A stretch of DNA of 64,000 nt from Arcticibacterium sp047623945. Lineage in GTDB: Bacteria; Bacteroidota; Bacteroidia; Cytophagales; Spirosomataceae. Both the position numbers and the translations under genes were made by a program. Of this stretch, positions 26,744 through 36,039 are shown one piece after another. The DNA lies in assembly GCA_047623945.1 (NCBI GenBank), contig JBLHOT010000008.1, positions 1 to 64,000 on the forward strand. The letters are read 5' to 3'. How positions within the stretch are numbered: position 1 is the first letter of the stretch; each line of letters starts with the position of its first letter. The notes below the pieces were generated by a model, which had not been told where the DNA came from, did no database searches, and was given only the letters and a program-made list of their open reading frames with translations.

Positions 26744-27304
26744 ATGAATTTAGAGAGTTTTAAGAAACAATTTCACTACTATAAGTTCCTTGGCGATAAG
26801 ACTTTCGAGCAGTTGGAGGAGAAGGACTTATTTTGGCAGTTTAATTCAGAGAGTAATTCAGTTGCTGTCATAGTGAAACATTTACATGGGAATATGCTAT
26901 CTCGCTGGACAGACTTCTTAAACTCAGACGGAGAAAAGGAGTGGCGAGATAGAGAATATGAATTTGAATCCACTTTTACATCTAAAGCCGAGATGCTGAG
27001 GAAATGGGAGGAAGGCTGGGGTTGTCTCTTTGAGGCCTTAGGTACTGTTAATGAAAGCAACCAAGACCAGTTGGTTTACATCCGGAATCTGGGCCACTCT
27101 ATAGAAGAAGCCTGTCAAAGACAGTTAGCTCATTATGCGTCGCATGTTGGACAAATAATTTATGTAGGTAGAATGCTCAAAGCAGCAGACTGGAAAAACC
27201 TCTCAATTCCAAAAGGGAGTTCAGAACAGTATAATCTAGAAAAGTTCTCAAAGGCTAAGAGCAAACAGCACTTTACAGATGAGTTTTTGGAAAAGAAAGG
27301 ATAG
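26744..27304 (+). CDS. DUF1572 / DinB-like protein
   Basis: A 186-residue helical protein with the DUF1572 pattern: N-S-V-A-V-I-V-K-H-L-H-G-N-M near residue 45, a second histidine-containing helix, and L-A-H-Y-A-S-H-V-G-Q-I near residue 127. These histidines are the likely metal ligands of the DinB-like four-helix fold. Relatives are thiol-dependent transferases or unknown. The gene is cotranscribed with the DUF72 gene and ends at a bidirectional terminator. Confidence 0.85.
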   Translation: MNLESFKKQFHYYKFLGDKTFEQLEEKDLFWQFNSESNSVAVIVKHLHGNMLSRWTDFLNSDGEKEWRDREYEFESTFTSKAEMLRKWEEGWGCLFEALGTVNESNQDQLVYIRNLGHSIEEACQRQLAHYASHVGQIIYVGRMLKAADWKNLSIPKGSSEQYNLEKFSKAKSKQHFTDEFLEKKG

Positions 27305-27337
27305 GCTTGAACCAAGTAATTAAACTTTGGTTCAAGC
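27305..27337. terminator. Bidirectional terminator
   Basis: An 11-bp stem GCTTGAACCAA / TTGGTTCAAGC (27305-27315 with 27327-27337), overlapping the stop of the DUF1572 gene and 16 bp from the convergent SDR gene end. Confidence 0.75.
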
Positions 27338-27352
27338 TATTAAATGACTTCT

Positions 27353-28132
27353 CTACCTTGCTACCCAACCGCCATCTACGGTCATAATGGTGCCTACCAT
27401 GTAATTGGAGGCTTCAGAGCTTAATAATAGGGCTGCTCCTTGAATTTCTTTTAGCTCACCCCATCTGGCCAGAGATGTGGCACCAACAATAAACTTATCA
27501 GCCTCTTCAGTGCCTGCTATTGGTATATTCATTTCGGTTAGAAATGGGCCAGGGCAAATAGCATTCACGTTTATGGCAAAAGGAGAAAGTTCTAAAGCCA
27601 AAGCCTTTGTCATGTTTACTACGGCTCCTTTGGATGCTGTGTAAGGAGTTCTGTTGGCTAGACCTACAACGCCCAATGTACTGGCAAGATTAATGATCTT
27701 ACCATATTTTTGGGCTTTCATATAGGGCGTAACGGCTCTGCTAGCCAGCCAAGTCCCTGTTACATTAATGTCCATTACGGCTTTGAAATCTTCATGTGAA
27801 AGTTCGTCAATAGCTCCTCTAATATTAATTCCAGCAGAATTTATCAATACATCCACAGAACCAAATGTCTCCTTGCAGGTTTTAGCCATGGCTTCTGTCT
27901 GGGCTTGGTCGGTGACGTCGCAGGCAAAACCAATGGCCTTTGTACCATATGTTTCAATAATGTCTTTAGCAGCGGCATCACACTCTTTTTGAGTTCTAGA
28001 AACCAACATTACACTGCCTCCTGCCGAGGCTATTGCCGCTGCCATAGCAAGTCCAAGCCCCTTAGACCCGCCAGTAATAATGGCGGCTCTTCCTGTCATA
28101 TCGAATAATTGAATTCCCGGTAGTTTAGTCAT
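27353..28132 (-). CDS. SDR family oxidoreductase
   Basis: About 259 residues from the ATG at 28132, where the protein begins MTKLPGIQLFDMTGRAAIIT as usual for this group; an in-frame start at 28207 would add 25 atypical residues. It has the cofactor motif T-G-G-S-K-G-L-G, the N-S-A-G-I-N motif (Asn-Ser in place of Asn-Asn), and the catalytic Y-T-A-S-K-G. The C-terminus reads Y-M-V-G-T-I-M-T-V-D-G-G. It resembles gluconate 5-dehydrogenase-like SDRs; the substrate is uncertain. It lies downstream of the TIM-barrel and PVC-type cytochrome genes on the same strand, separated by the repeat at 28205-28281. Confidence 0.88.
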   Translation of the reverse strand: MTKLPGIQLFDMTGRAAIITGGSKGLGLAMAAAIASAGGSVMLVSRTQKECDAAAKDIIETYGTKAIGFACDVTDQAQTEAMAKTCKETFGSVDVLINSAGINIRGAIDELSHEDFKAVMDINVTGTWLASRAVTPYMKAQKYGKIINLASTLGVVGLANRTPYTASKGAVVNMTKALALELSPFAINVNAICPGPFLTEMNIPIAGTEEADKFIVGATSLARWGELKEIQGAALLLSSEASNYMVGTIMTVDGGWVAR

Positions 28133-28204
28133 TTGTTCTTTTTTTATGTCTCTATCTCTAAAGTTGAATAATATTAAAGTTTTGTCAATAAGCCCCACAT
28201 CCTT

Positions 28205-28281
28205 CACTGAGGATCACGAAGTGGCTCGTTACACACTGAGATTCTCGAAGCAAAGCTCGGTAGCTGAGGCTCTCGAAGCTA
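28205..28281. repeat. Three imperfect CTGAG...CTCGAAG repeats
   Basis: Three related 18-19 bp units lie here: 28205-28223 (CACTGAGGATCACGAAGTG), 28234-28251 (CACTGAGATTCTCGAAGC) and 28263-28281 (GCTGAGGCTCTCGAAGCTA). They look like the dispersed intergenic CTGAG/CGAAG repeats seen in many Bacteroidota genomes. The last unit provides the TAG stop of the gene to its right (28279-28281 on the minus strand). Confidence 0.65.
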
Positions 28282-29349
28282 CATCAAACCCAATTCGTTC
28301 CTAGCATAGTTTAAACAAGCCAATTGATTAGCTTCTTCTAAAGCCAGTTGTTCATGAAAGGGTTTATTAGAAATTTCTGATAAAGCTTTATCTCGATAGT
28401 TTTCTTTTAAAACCTTTAAGGCCATCGCTGTATCTTTTCCCGTTCTGTCTCCAAAAGTAGTCCAATAGGCATCTGTCAAATATGGGATTTTTAGAGGGTC
28501 CCTCGTCATCATTTCCAAATTAAATTTAACATTAGGATTATGTTTTCTAATGGTCATAGCCATTCTATTCAAATCTAAAAAGCCTTCTCCAAAAGGAACT
28601 TCAGAAAGTAGAAATCCATCTTCATATTCCTGAATGCCCATATCTTTGAAATGGGTAGTAAGAGTATAAGGAGCCAGTTTTTCTACTACCTTATAAGGGT
28701 CTTCTAAAAATGAAATATTATTGCCCGTATCTAAGTTGCAGCCCAGCCATTCACTATCAAAATGCTTTAATAAATCTACAAGTTCATCTGCTGACCAGTC
28801 TTTGTGGTTTTCTATGGCCAGTTTCATCTTATGTTTTCTTACCACAGATTCTGCAAGTCTTACCGACTTTAGAGAAGCTTTTTTAAAGGCTTCCCAACCC
28901 TCAATAGTTGTGAAGTTGACGTAGCGTCTTCCGCTCAGGCAAGCCACTCGAATGATTTCTATTCCTGCTTCTTTAGCAGAAACAACATTTTTCTCGAAAG
29001 TGCTAACGTCACTTTCTTTCTGAGGTAATCTTATTTGGCCCTCTAACCACATTCCTGAAGATTCTTTTAAATCTCTCATTTGCTTGATGTATGCCGCATC
29101 CCAATTATTGACTCCAACCTGACCGCCACCAGCACCTATTTCATGAAGGTGTTTAGCCATGGGTAATGCTCCATCCCAGCTTGGATGAAGTGCACTTCCT
29201 CCGTCTCGAAAACGAAGGAAATAGGAGGCTACAGAAATACCAACAAGATTGGGGAAGAGATTTAAACGTGTAAAACTTGAAAGAGAGATAGCCGCCAATG
29301 AAAGGGCTGAGTTTTTAATAAAGAGTCTTCTGTCTAGGTTTTTGTTCAT
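28279..29349 (-). CDS. Tat-exported TIM-barrel protein (sugar phosphate isomerase/epimerase family)
   Basis: A 356-residue protein with a twin-arginine-type signal (D-R-R-L-F-I-K-N-S-A-L-S-L-A-A) in the first 25 residues. The rest is an AP-endonuclease-2/xylose-isomerase-like TIM barrel: I-E-N-H-K-D-W, C-N-L-D-T-G-N, T-H-F-K-D-M and F-N-L-E-M-M give the His, Asp and Glu positions typical of a divalent-metal site. Secreted members act on sugars or polyols, but the substrate is unknown. The PVC-type cytochrome gene ends 9 bp upstream, so the two are likely cotranscribed and share a process. The stop codon is formed by the neighbouring repeat. Confidence 0.82.
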   Translation of the reverse strand: MNKNLDRRLFIKNSALSLAAISLSSFTRLNLFPNLVGISVASYFLRFRDGGSALHPSWDGALPMAKHLHEIGAGGGQVGVNNWDAAYIKQMRDLKESSGMWLEGQIRLPQKESDVSTFEKNVVSAKEAGIEIIRVACLSGRRYVNFTTIEGWEAFKKASLKSVRLAESVVRKHKMKLAIENHKDWSADELVDLLKHFDSEWLGCNLDTGNNISFLEDPYKVVEKLAPYTLTTHFKDMGIQEYEDGFLLSEVPFGEGFLDLNRMAMTIRKHNPNVKFNLEMMTRDPLKIPYLTDAYWTTFGDRTGKDTAMALKVLKENYRDKALSEISNKPFHEQLALEEANQLACLNYARNELGLM

Positions 29350-29358
29350 GATTTGGTG

Positions 29359-31842
29359 TTAGAGTTCTTCCATTTTCGAGTTTAATTCTGCTGTTGTCCA
29401 AGGGGTCACTTTTCCTTGAGTTTTAATGCGAAGCATACCTACCGTTCTAGCTGACGTAGCTTCGGCCGAATGGCCCCACGCATTTCTAATGTAGGTGATG
29501 ATATTCGCCATATCATCAAGTGCCAGAGTTCCATGCGAGGGCATAACTGGTAAAATATCTGGAACATCATATATCCTACCTTTAACTTCAATAGGGCCTT
29601 CAATGCCATAACTAAGTAATAAGGCTAACCTGTCTGGGCTGCCAGTCACCCAGTCTGAGCCTTCTAAGGGCGGAGCAAATCGTTTCATTCCATTACCATC
29701 CGCACCATGGCATCCAGCACAGTAGCTCAGGTAGCCCTGTCTTCCAGCAACAAACTGTTTCATGCCTTTAGCATCAAGCTTTGATGCCGTATTAGTTTCT
29801 GTTTTAACCTTTTTTTTACCTGGCCAAGTGAGGCCCTTTTCTAAAGTTTCAAAAGCTTTGTTGTCAAGGTAAGTAGGTTTAGTTTTTAACCTGATAGGAG
29901 CTAAACTAGAAGTTTTTATTTGTAAAGCGGCCCCTTCTATAAGAGCCGATTTTTGCCAATCATCTGTTTTCGAAAGGGTTTCTAAAAAATGACTTATTTC
30001 TTTTTCATCTCTTCTTTTGAGTATGATAATAGCCAGTTGCTCTAAGAATATTTTCTTACCATCTGATGCTGATTTCCATGTAGGGTCTTGTAATAAGTAG
30101 CTTAATAAAGCGGCCTCTCTATTATCTAAAGCAGAAAGTGTGGCCTCTCGCATGAGTGGGTCATCGCCATTTCTAATTAAGATTTTTTGAATGGCATGAA
30201 AGGCAAACCCTTGAGAATAGGCATTGGATGACAAAAGTATCTGTAAAGTGAAAACATCATTTTGGGCATTCAATTTATTTACTAAAGCATCTTCTATTTT
30301 TTTAGTTAGATCGGGAGTAGTCAAAGCTTGTTTTCCCAAAAGGCGAAGTGTTAGAGCCTTAACTTTGTCAGACGGGTCAGATAAAAAAGACAAGGCTACT
30401 TCGGGTCTAAGGGTGTTTAATTCATTTAGAATGGAAATAGCAGCCATTTTTCCTGTTACAGATTTGCTTTTAAGGACATTAGCTAGTACATCCTCAATAT
30501 TCATAGGTCGCCTCTCTAAAATAACACGAAAGCTTTGGTCTCTGAACCAAGCTATAGGATGCATCAGGAAATCACCCAAGCCGTCTGTGTTAAGTTGCCA
30601 AAAAACATCCGGATTTTCTAAAGGGAAGTCTTCGAAATCTTCTGGGGTAATCTTCCATATTCTGCCTAAATGTATGTGTTTGTCTAGCCCTCTTTCTAGG
30701 GTTTGTTTAGTGAGATATTCGGTCATGTAGGCGGCATGTTGATTAATACCCCTATACATATCTGCCACATAAATAGCTCCGTCTGGTCCCGAAGTGATGC
30801 TCACTGGTCTAAAACGTTCATCCGTAGAGGCCAAAAACTCAAAAGACTCATAAGCATTCGTGGCATTCATGTATATGCCATCTTCCTTAATAAGATTTCT
30901 TTTGATCAAATTTCCGGCAGGTTCACAGACGAGGGCATTTCCTTTAAAATCGGCTGGGTAGAATAGGTTGTCGCGAGCTATAAATGGAGAGCATGCGGAA
31001 GTAAATTCTATCAAGCTTCCCTTTTCGTTAAGTGTTCCGGGTATATAACCTCTATTCACAGCGGGGTTGGGCCGAATAGGGAAAACCCTGCGGTCTTGAC
31101 TTAAACCATGGTCAATGCCCGTCGTGCTTTCATAGTTTGGGTTTCTATTTAAGTAATTGGGAGGGACAAGGTCTGCATGGAGTTGTGACCAGTTATAATT
31201 ATAATAAAGTCTGCCGTAATCGTCTTTGGCAATTCCCCATTGCCCTCTGAATTCTGTTTTTTCTTTCTTCCACACTTCTCCCTGTCTTTTATAACGCGTA
31301 TCAGATTTAGCATTATATAGCCAGTTGTCCATTCCTAAAAGTAGGCCGTTGGGAGCATGCTCTGGCAAACCGTTAGCACCATAAGTGCTGTCTACTAGGG
31401 TTCGCTTATCAGACTTTCCATCACCATTTAAGTCTTCATAGAACCATAAAGGTCCGGCTTCGGCAATTAAAACGCCGTCTAGGTAAAAAGCTAAAGCTCT
31501 TGGCATTACCAGACTGTCGGCATAAGTGGTCCGGGTGTCTAGCTGGCCATCCCCATTTTTATCCTCTAAAAAGGCTACTTTACCTATAGGGGCATCTTCG
31601 TTTGCTCCATCTATCGTTTGCATATAGCCTCTCATTTCAATGACCCAGAGCCTTCCTCGTTCATCAAACTTTATAAATACGGGATCTTGTATGAGTGGTT
31701 CGGCGGCCGCCAATTCAATTTTGAATCCTTCCGCAATTTGAAAGGTTTTAAGTTCCTCCTCTGCCGATCTTGGTGGTGAAGGATCATCTGAACTAATCAT
31801 GCCAAACGAAAGTAAGGCAAGTAGCCAAAGGCTAGATTTCAT
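29359..31842 (-). CDS. PVC-type haem-binding dehydrogenase (secreted, cytochrome c)
   Basis: An 827-residue secreted protein with a signal peptide (residues 1-18). It has an N-terminal beta-propeller of the membrane-bound dehydrogenase family (about 25-400, D-G-A-I-Y-V-A-D-M-Y-R-G near its end), a HEAT-like helical segment (about 440-640) and a C-terminal cytochrome c domain with CAGCH at 708-712 and a distal Met in V-M-P-S-H-G. The architecture is shared by many Planctomycetes and Bacteroidota proteins that oxidise sugars or related compounds outside the cell. The substrate is unknown. It is the first gene of a likely pair with the TIM-barrel gene. Confidence 0.88.
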   Translation of the reverse strand: MKSSLWLLALLSFGMISSDDPSPPRSAEEELKTFQIAEGFKIELAAAEPLIQDPVFIKFDERGRLWVIEMRGYMQTIDGANEDAPIGKVAFLEDKNGDGQLDTRTTYADSLVMPRALAFYLDGVLIAEAGPLWFYEDLNGDGKSDKRTLVDSTYGANGLPEHAPNGLLLGMDNWLYNAKSDTRYKRQGEVWKKEKTEFRGQWGIAKDDYGRLYYNYNWSQLHADLVPPNYLNRNPNYESTTGIDHGLSQDRRVFPIRPNPAVNRGYIPGTLNEKGSLIEFTSACSPFIARDNLFYPADFKGNALVCEPAGNLIKRNLIKEDGIYMNATNAYESFEFLASTDERFRPVSITSGPDGAIYVADMYRGINQHAAYMTEYLTKQTLERGLDKHIHLGRIWKITPEDFEDFPLENPDVFWQLNTDGLGDFLMHPIAWFRDQSFRVILERRPMNIEDVLANVLKSKSVTGKMAAISILNELNTLRPEVALSFLSDPSDKVKALTLRLLGKQALTTPDLTKKIEDALVNKLNAQNDVFTLQILLSSNAYSQGFAFHAIQKILIRNGDDPLMREATLSALDNREAALLSYLLQDPTWKSASDGKKIFLEQLAIIILKRRDEKEISHFLETLSKTDDWQKSALIEGAALQIKTSSLAPIRLKTKPTYLDNKAFETLEKGLTWPGKKKVKTETNTASKLDAKGMKQFVAGRQGYLSYCAGCHGADGNGMKRFAPPLEGSDWVTGSPDRLALLLSYGIEGPIEVKGRIYDVPDILPVMPSHGTLALDDMANIITYIRNAWGHSAEATSARTVGMLRIKTQGKVTPWTTAELNSKMEEL

Positions 31843-31962
31843 AGGGTTGAACTATTAAACAATCCTAAGTTACAAGAACACTAGCACTCTACGAAAAAAT
31901 GAAGACTAAATGTGCTGATAAGATTATGATTGCAATCAGACTGTATAATAAAAAAGAACAAG

Positions 31963-32589
31963 CTACTTCGAATCTAGATTAGGTCTGGCATAATCAAACC
32001 TATCTAAGGGTTTAGGTAAACAATAGCCATCAACGCCATTAATTGATGTTACATGCCCCAAACTTAGATCTAAATATCCGTCAGATTGGAGCATTTCTTC
32101 ATTAACATATATAGCCTGAATTTCTCCTAATACTAAGATAGTATTGTTTCTTTTGATAGGCACTTCTTCTACCATTTTCATGGCAATTTGGACTGGGCTT
32201 TCGCCGACAAAAGGTGCTGGAAAACCGTCTTTGTATAAAGGTATAAGACCAGTTTCTTTAAATTCAGATATGGTGGCTGGATAATTGGCGGAAGTCTGGT
32301 GAGCTTTTTTTATAATGTCTGTAGATATATGATTTATAGTGTAAAATCCTGAAGTTTTAATATTTGATAGAGTGTCTTTAAGTTGATCGCTAGGACGAGT
32401 TACAAAACCAAGAACTGGTGGGGAAGACCCCATATGAATTACAGAAGAAAATACTGCTACATTCTCTATTCTGGCTTGGGAAATTGTTCCAATCAGATTC
32501 GCTGATTTATAACCAGAGCACGCGTTGATTAGATTGAGTTTAGACACTCGCTCAAGAGCGTCAATGTCAAACCGGCTGATGTACTTCAT
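31963..32589 (-). CDS. Flavin reductase family protein
   Basis: About 208 residues from the ATG at 32589 (M-K-Y-I-S-R-F-D-I-D-A-L), preferred over the ATG at 32610. It has the FMN-binding split-barrel fold of flavin reductases: L-I-G-T-I-S-Q-A-R-I-E-N-V-A-V-F near residue 33, S-S-P-P-V-L-G-F and T-S-G-F-Y-T-I-N-H. The family uses NAD(P)H to reduce flavin. The start lies inside the end of the ABC1 kinase gene (overlap of about 23 bp), so the genes are cotranscribed. Confidence 0.83.
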   Translation of the reverse strand: MKYISRFDIDALERVSKLNLINACSGYKSANLIGTISQARIENVAVFSSVIHMGSSPPVLGFVTRPSDQLKDTLSNIKTSGFYTINHISTDIIKKAHQTSANYPATISEFKETGLIPLYKDGFPAPFVGESPVQIAMKMVEEVPIKRNNTILVLGEIQAIYVNEEMLQSDGYLDLSLGHVTSINGVDGYCLPKPLDRFDYARPNLDSK

Positions 32590-33889
32590 TAACATATTCT
32601 TTAAAAGCATTTACCTCAATTCTTGCTTTTAAGTCATGCAAAAGACTGTATAAGCCAAAGAAGGTGCGATTGATATACAAGAAGTGTTTACTGCCTCTGT
32701 TCCCGTTCATTTTTCTGAGCTCAGAACTCTTGGCATATTTTTCTCCTAGAGCAGCTATTTCATTAAAGAAGGTTACATCACCAAAATCAAAATTCTCTGC
32801 ATTTAAAGGGCGAGTGAAAAGTTCTAACATGCTAGAGAACAATTCGCTAAAGAATTTAATTTCAGCCTCTGAATCATCCTCACGTAATATTTCAAGCTCC
32901 CATAAGGCTTTATTTAAAGCATCTTTATTAGAAAAGTTGGCTGCGTTTGCCAACTCAAAATAAGGGCCGTAAAAATCCTCCGGAATGATTTTCATGCAGC
33001 CGAAATCTATCGCTATTAAGTTACCCACCTTGTTGACTAAGAAATTTCCGGGATGTGGGTCAGCATGTACTTTCTTGAGCCCGTGCATCTGAAACATATA
33101 AAAATCCCAAAGGCTTTGCCCAATCTTATCTGCCTCCAACTGACTTGTGGGTTTGAATTGTGACAAATGAACACCATCCATCCAATCCATAGTAAGAATT
33201 CTATCATTAGATAGCTCTTCGTAGTAATTAGGGAATTTAAGGTTTGGGATATGTTTACAGGCTTGAGTGATTTCTTTACTTTGAGCTAACTCTAAAAGGT
33301 AATCTGTTTCTTCTTTTAGTTTGGTCTCAACTTCTTGAAAGTACCGTTCAGAATCTGCCCCTTTCATATTAAACATTTTCATAGCAATGGGTTTCACCAA
33401 TGCCAAATCTGAACCAATGCTATCAGCTACGCCTGGGTATTGGATTTTGACCGCGAGGGTTTTCCCATCTTTACTGGCCTTGTGTACTTGACCGATACTT
33501 GCTGCATTTACCGACTCCTCGTTAAAAGTGTCAAATAGCTCTGCTGGAAACTTCCCAAATGCTTTTAAGAATGTTTTTTGAACCAAAGGGCCAGACAATG
33601 GCGGCACTGAAAACTGAGCAAGCGAAAACTTTTCAACGTAGGCACTCGGAAGGAAATTTTTTTCCATACTGAGCATTTGAGCTGCTTTTAAGGCACTTCC
33701 TTTAAGTTTCTTTAGACTGTCATAAATGTCTTCTGCATTGGCTTGGTTTAGTTTTTCTTTATCCAAGTCTGGATTAACCATCTTTTCGCCATAATATTTC
33801 AAATAGTTTCCTCCTACTTTTGCTCCTGTTTGAAGCAACTTCACTGCCCTGCTAATCTTCCCCGTAGGGATACTATCAATCGTTTTCAT
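32567..33889 (-). CDS. ABC1/AarF (UbiB-like) atypical kinase family protein
   Basis: A 440-residue member of the ABC1/ADCK/UbiB family. These atypical kinase-fold ATPases support quinone or lipid metabolism. Landmarks are S-A-L-K-A-A-Q-M-L-S (where relatives have KxGQ; here the Gly is Ala), the A-S-I-G-Q-V-H-K-A motif, V-K-I-Q-Y-P-G with the ATP-binding Lys, H-A-D-P-H-P-G-N-F as catalytic loop and I-D-F-G as the metal-binding motif. It sits between a TetR-like gene and a flavin reductase gene on the same strand. Confidence 0.9.
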   Translation of the reverse strand: MKTIDSIPTGKISRAVKLLQTGAKVGGNYLKYYGEKMVNPDLDKEKLNQANAEDIYDSLKKLKGSALKAAQMLSMEKNFLPSAYVEKFSLAQFSVPPLSGPLVQKTFLKAFGKFPAELFDTFNEESVNAASIGQVHKASKDGKTLAVKIQYPGVADSIGSDLALVKPIAMKMFNMKGADSERYFQEVETKLKEETDYLLELAQSKEITQACKHIPNLKFPNYYEELSNDRILTMDWMDGVHLSQFKPTSQLEADKIGQSLWDFYMFQMHGLKKVHADPHPGNFLVNKVGNLIAIDFGCMKIIPEDFYGPYFELANAANFSNKDALNKALWELEILREDDSEAEIKFFSELFSSMLELFTRPLNAENFDFGDVTFFNEIAALGEKYAKSSELRKMNGNRGSKHFLYINRTFFGLYSLLHDLKARIEVNAFKEYVNEVHQPV

Positions 33890-33893
33890 AGTT

Positions 33894-34526
33894 TTAGGTC
33901 GTGGCCTCTTTATATAGAAATTTGCCTAAATCCATGATGGATTTTAAGGCGGTTATATCTACCAAATCGAATGTGGCTTTGAGTGATTTTTCAATGAGAA
34001 TATCTGTTTTCTCATTCCCTTCAGAATTATCTCTAATCCAGAAATTCAAGATGAATAAAAGCTGAGCCCAAGTTCCTTCTTCATAGGTTTTAGCCTTTAT
34101 TTTTTCTAGTTGAGGAATCTCCGAATTTATCTTACTGGAAAAGACATCACCCGCAAAAGCCAAGAATTCTTTTCTTAAATCAGCAAGGATGTCTAACCTA
34201 TTTATCTGATTAATTTCTGTGGGGAAAGCGACTAGAACGTAAGGCCTATTTGCAGCCAGAACTTCAAAAAAAGTAAAGTAGAAAGTCAGTAATTTTTCTT
34301 TAGGCTCTGCTGCAGAGAAGTTTCCGCTTTTTTTAAGAAGTTGATTGGTCTGAATGTAGAAAAGTAAGAAAATAGTTGTGTCGATAGCTTTGAAAGAATC
34401 AAATTCTCTATGGAAGTCTTCTTCTTCAATGCCATTTTCAATACAAAATTCATCGATAGAAGTAGGCACAATTCCGGTGCTTTCTATTCCCTCCATGTAC
34501 TTGTCAATGATATCCTCTTGAGACAT
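33894..34526 (-). CDS. TetR-like regulator, divergent
   Basis: A 210-residue helical protein. The N-terminal 50 residues could hold a degenerate helix-turn-helix (S-I-D-E-F-C-I-E-N-G-I-E-E-E-D-F), and the rest resembles the TetR ligand-binding domain. In Bacteroidota this type of gene is typically paired with an ABC1/AarF kinase gene, as here 4 bp downstream. Whether it still binds DNA is unclear because the usual HTH basic residues are weak. Confidence 0.65.
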   Translation of the reverse strand: MSQEDIIDKYMEGIESTGIVPTSIDEFCIENGIEEEDFHREFDSFKAIDTTIFLLFYIQTNQLLKKSGNFSAAEPKEKLLTFYFTFFEVLAANRPYVLVAFPTEINQINRLDILADLRKEFLAFAGDVFSSKINSEIPQLEKIKAKTYEEGTWAQLLFILNFWIRDNSEGNEKTDILIEKSLKATFDLVDITALKSIMDLGKFLYKEATT

Positions 34527-34669
34527 AAATTACGTTTATTTAAAAACACATTTAGGGGTCATAAAGTTTGTGATTGGTTACAAAGATTTGAGGAAATAGG
34601 AAGGTGAAATGACAGCCTAGTAATTGAGTGTCGAAGTTCTAAGATATAATCTATGTTTTCAGAAAGAGC

Positions 34670-35959
34670 TTAGTTCAAATCAATTGGTAAAACCTGATTG
34701 CTTAGAAGTTCTCCAAATAGGTCCCATCTCTTTTGCTGGTTGTCTGCTGTGCCGCCTTGTTTTTCTATGGAGTTTTTTACCAAGTCCATGCCATAATTGT
34801 AATTGATGACATAGCTTCTGTATTTCTTAGTGAAAGCTATCCTTTGCTTGGCTTTTACAGGGCTGTAAAAACCAAATTTTATAAGATAGGCTATTCCTTG
34901 CTCCTCTGTCATGGTTCCATTCAAAACTCCTCGTGCCACCTCATTCCCTGCATAGTTTAGTTCAGCCACTAATTCCAGTGCTTTGAAGTAAGTGCTTATT
35001 CCTGCCGTATCTAAGCCAGCTAAGGGCAAAAGAACTTCCTTGGCAAAAATCACCCTGTCTTCTCCAGGGAAAGCTACATCAACACCATAATTTGCAGATC
35101 CTTCCGCTATCAATGATTGCGGACTGAATAAAGGGTATAAACTTGTTTCTATATAGCCTTTCTTGTTGTATAAGTTTTCTTCTAAAAGCACGTTAAATAC
35201 ATGGTGGCCAGGATAAGACTCGTGGCTTCCTACGTCGATGACGCGTTCTATAGAAATAGGGAAGTCGGTGTTTATTTGAATCAATGAAGTGAAATCACCC
35301 TGATACCAATTATAACCACTCCATGCTTTATCAGTAACAAATTCTAAGCTAAACCCTTCTTTTTCTGGAATAGGATAATGCTCTTGTGTTCTTTTTCTCG
35401 CTTCCGCTATGGCCGTTTTCATTACGGTATCGAGTTTCTCAACTGGAATGATAAAACGCTTCCCCAAGTTTTGATACTTTTCTTGTAGTGTGCCTTCTCC
35501 TTTTAAAAAATCAGCTAGCTTATCCATAGATTCCTGAAACTTGGTGCTGTCATAATGAGGAGCTTCCACACCAAATAAAGCCATAGATTCAGTATCGAAA
35601 TCTGATGTTTCACCACCAACTATTCTTACCCTTTCCGCATAAGCAATTAACTGAGCTTGAATAAACTTGGCTCTGTTCAGGTTAGAGTTATCCTTTTCCG
35701 ACTTTATATAAGTTTCAAATTCATTATGAAGATTTGAAACTTCGGTTAAAAGGTAATCTTTAGGGAAAACTTCATATTCTTTGGGTTCTGGTTTCAGGCT
35801 ATCAGGACCGTAATAGGCGTCCACAAAGTCAGCATCTTGCTGTCCAATTTCTAAACCTAGCTTTACGTACTCAGTGGCTAATCTATTCAGTTCAGGTTTA
35901 GTGTCTTCTTTTGTTTGGCATGCCGTTAATGCCAAGACAATAATGATTGCTTTTTTCAT
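34670..35959 (-). CDS. DUF885-like lipoprotein peptidase
   Basis: About 429 residues from the ATG at 35959, chosen because it starts with a lipoprotein signal (MKKAIIIVLALTAC, lipid Cys at about residue 14); an upstream start at 36007 would place 16 residues before it. The core shows G-S-H-E-S-Y-P-G-H-H-V-F-N with an HESxPGHH-type zinc motif and E-G-S-A-N-Y-G downstream, the pattern of DUF885/M32-like metallopeptidases. Location is periplasm or outer membrane; the substrate peptide is unknown. Confidence 0.8.
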   Translation of the reverse strand: MKKAIIIVLALTACQTKEDTKPELNRLATEYVKLGLEIGQQDADFVDAYYGPDSLKPEPKEYEVFPKDYLLTEVSNLHNEFETYIKSEKDNSNLNRAKFIQAQLIAYAERVRIVGGETSDFDTESMALFGVEAPHYDSTKFQESMDKLADFLKGEGTLQEKYQNLGKRFIIPVEKLDTVMKTAIAEARKRTQEHYPIPEKEGFSLEFVTDKAWSGYNWYQGDFTSLIQINTDFPISIERVIDVGSHESYPGHHVFNVLLEENLYNKKGYIETSLYPLFSPQSLIAEGSANYGVDVAFPGEDRVIFAKEVLLPLAGLDTAGISTYFKALELVAELNYAGNEVARGVLNGTMTEEQGIAYLIKFGFYSPVKAKQRIAFTKKYRSYVINYNYGMDLVKNSIEKQGGTADNQQKRWDLFGELLSNQVLPIDLN

Positions 35960-36039
35960 GCTTAAATTTAGGTTTAAAATGTTTGAGCTAGAAAGGTTCA
36001 CCAACATATTACTCTAGGTCGAAGTCTGCCTTTTACCTG

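Noticed and set aside
28100..28290. CRISPR-like array at the CTGAG repeats
   Set aside because: Only three imperfect units, no uniform spacers and no cas genes in the window.
30224..30730. 168-codon plus-strand open frame
   Set aside because: Entirely inside the PVC-type cytochrome gene on the opposite strand; no recognisable domain.
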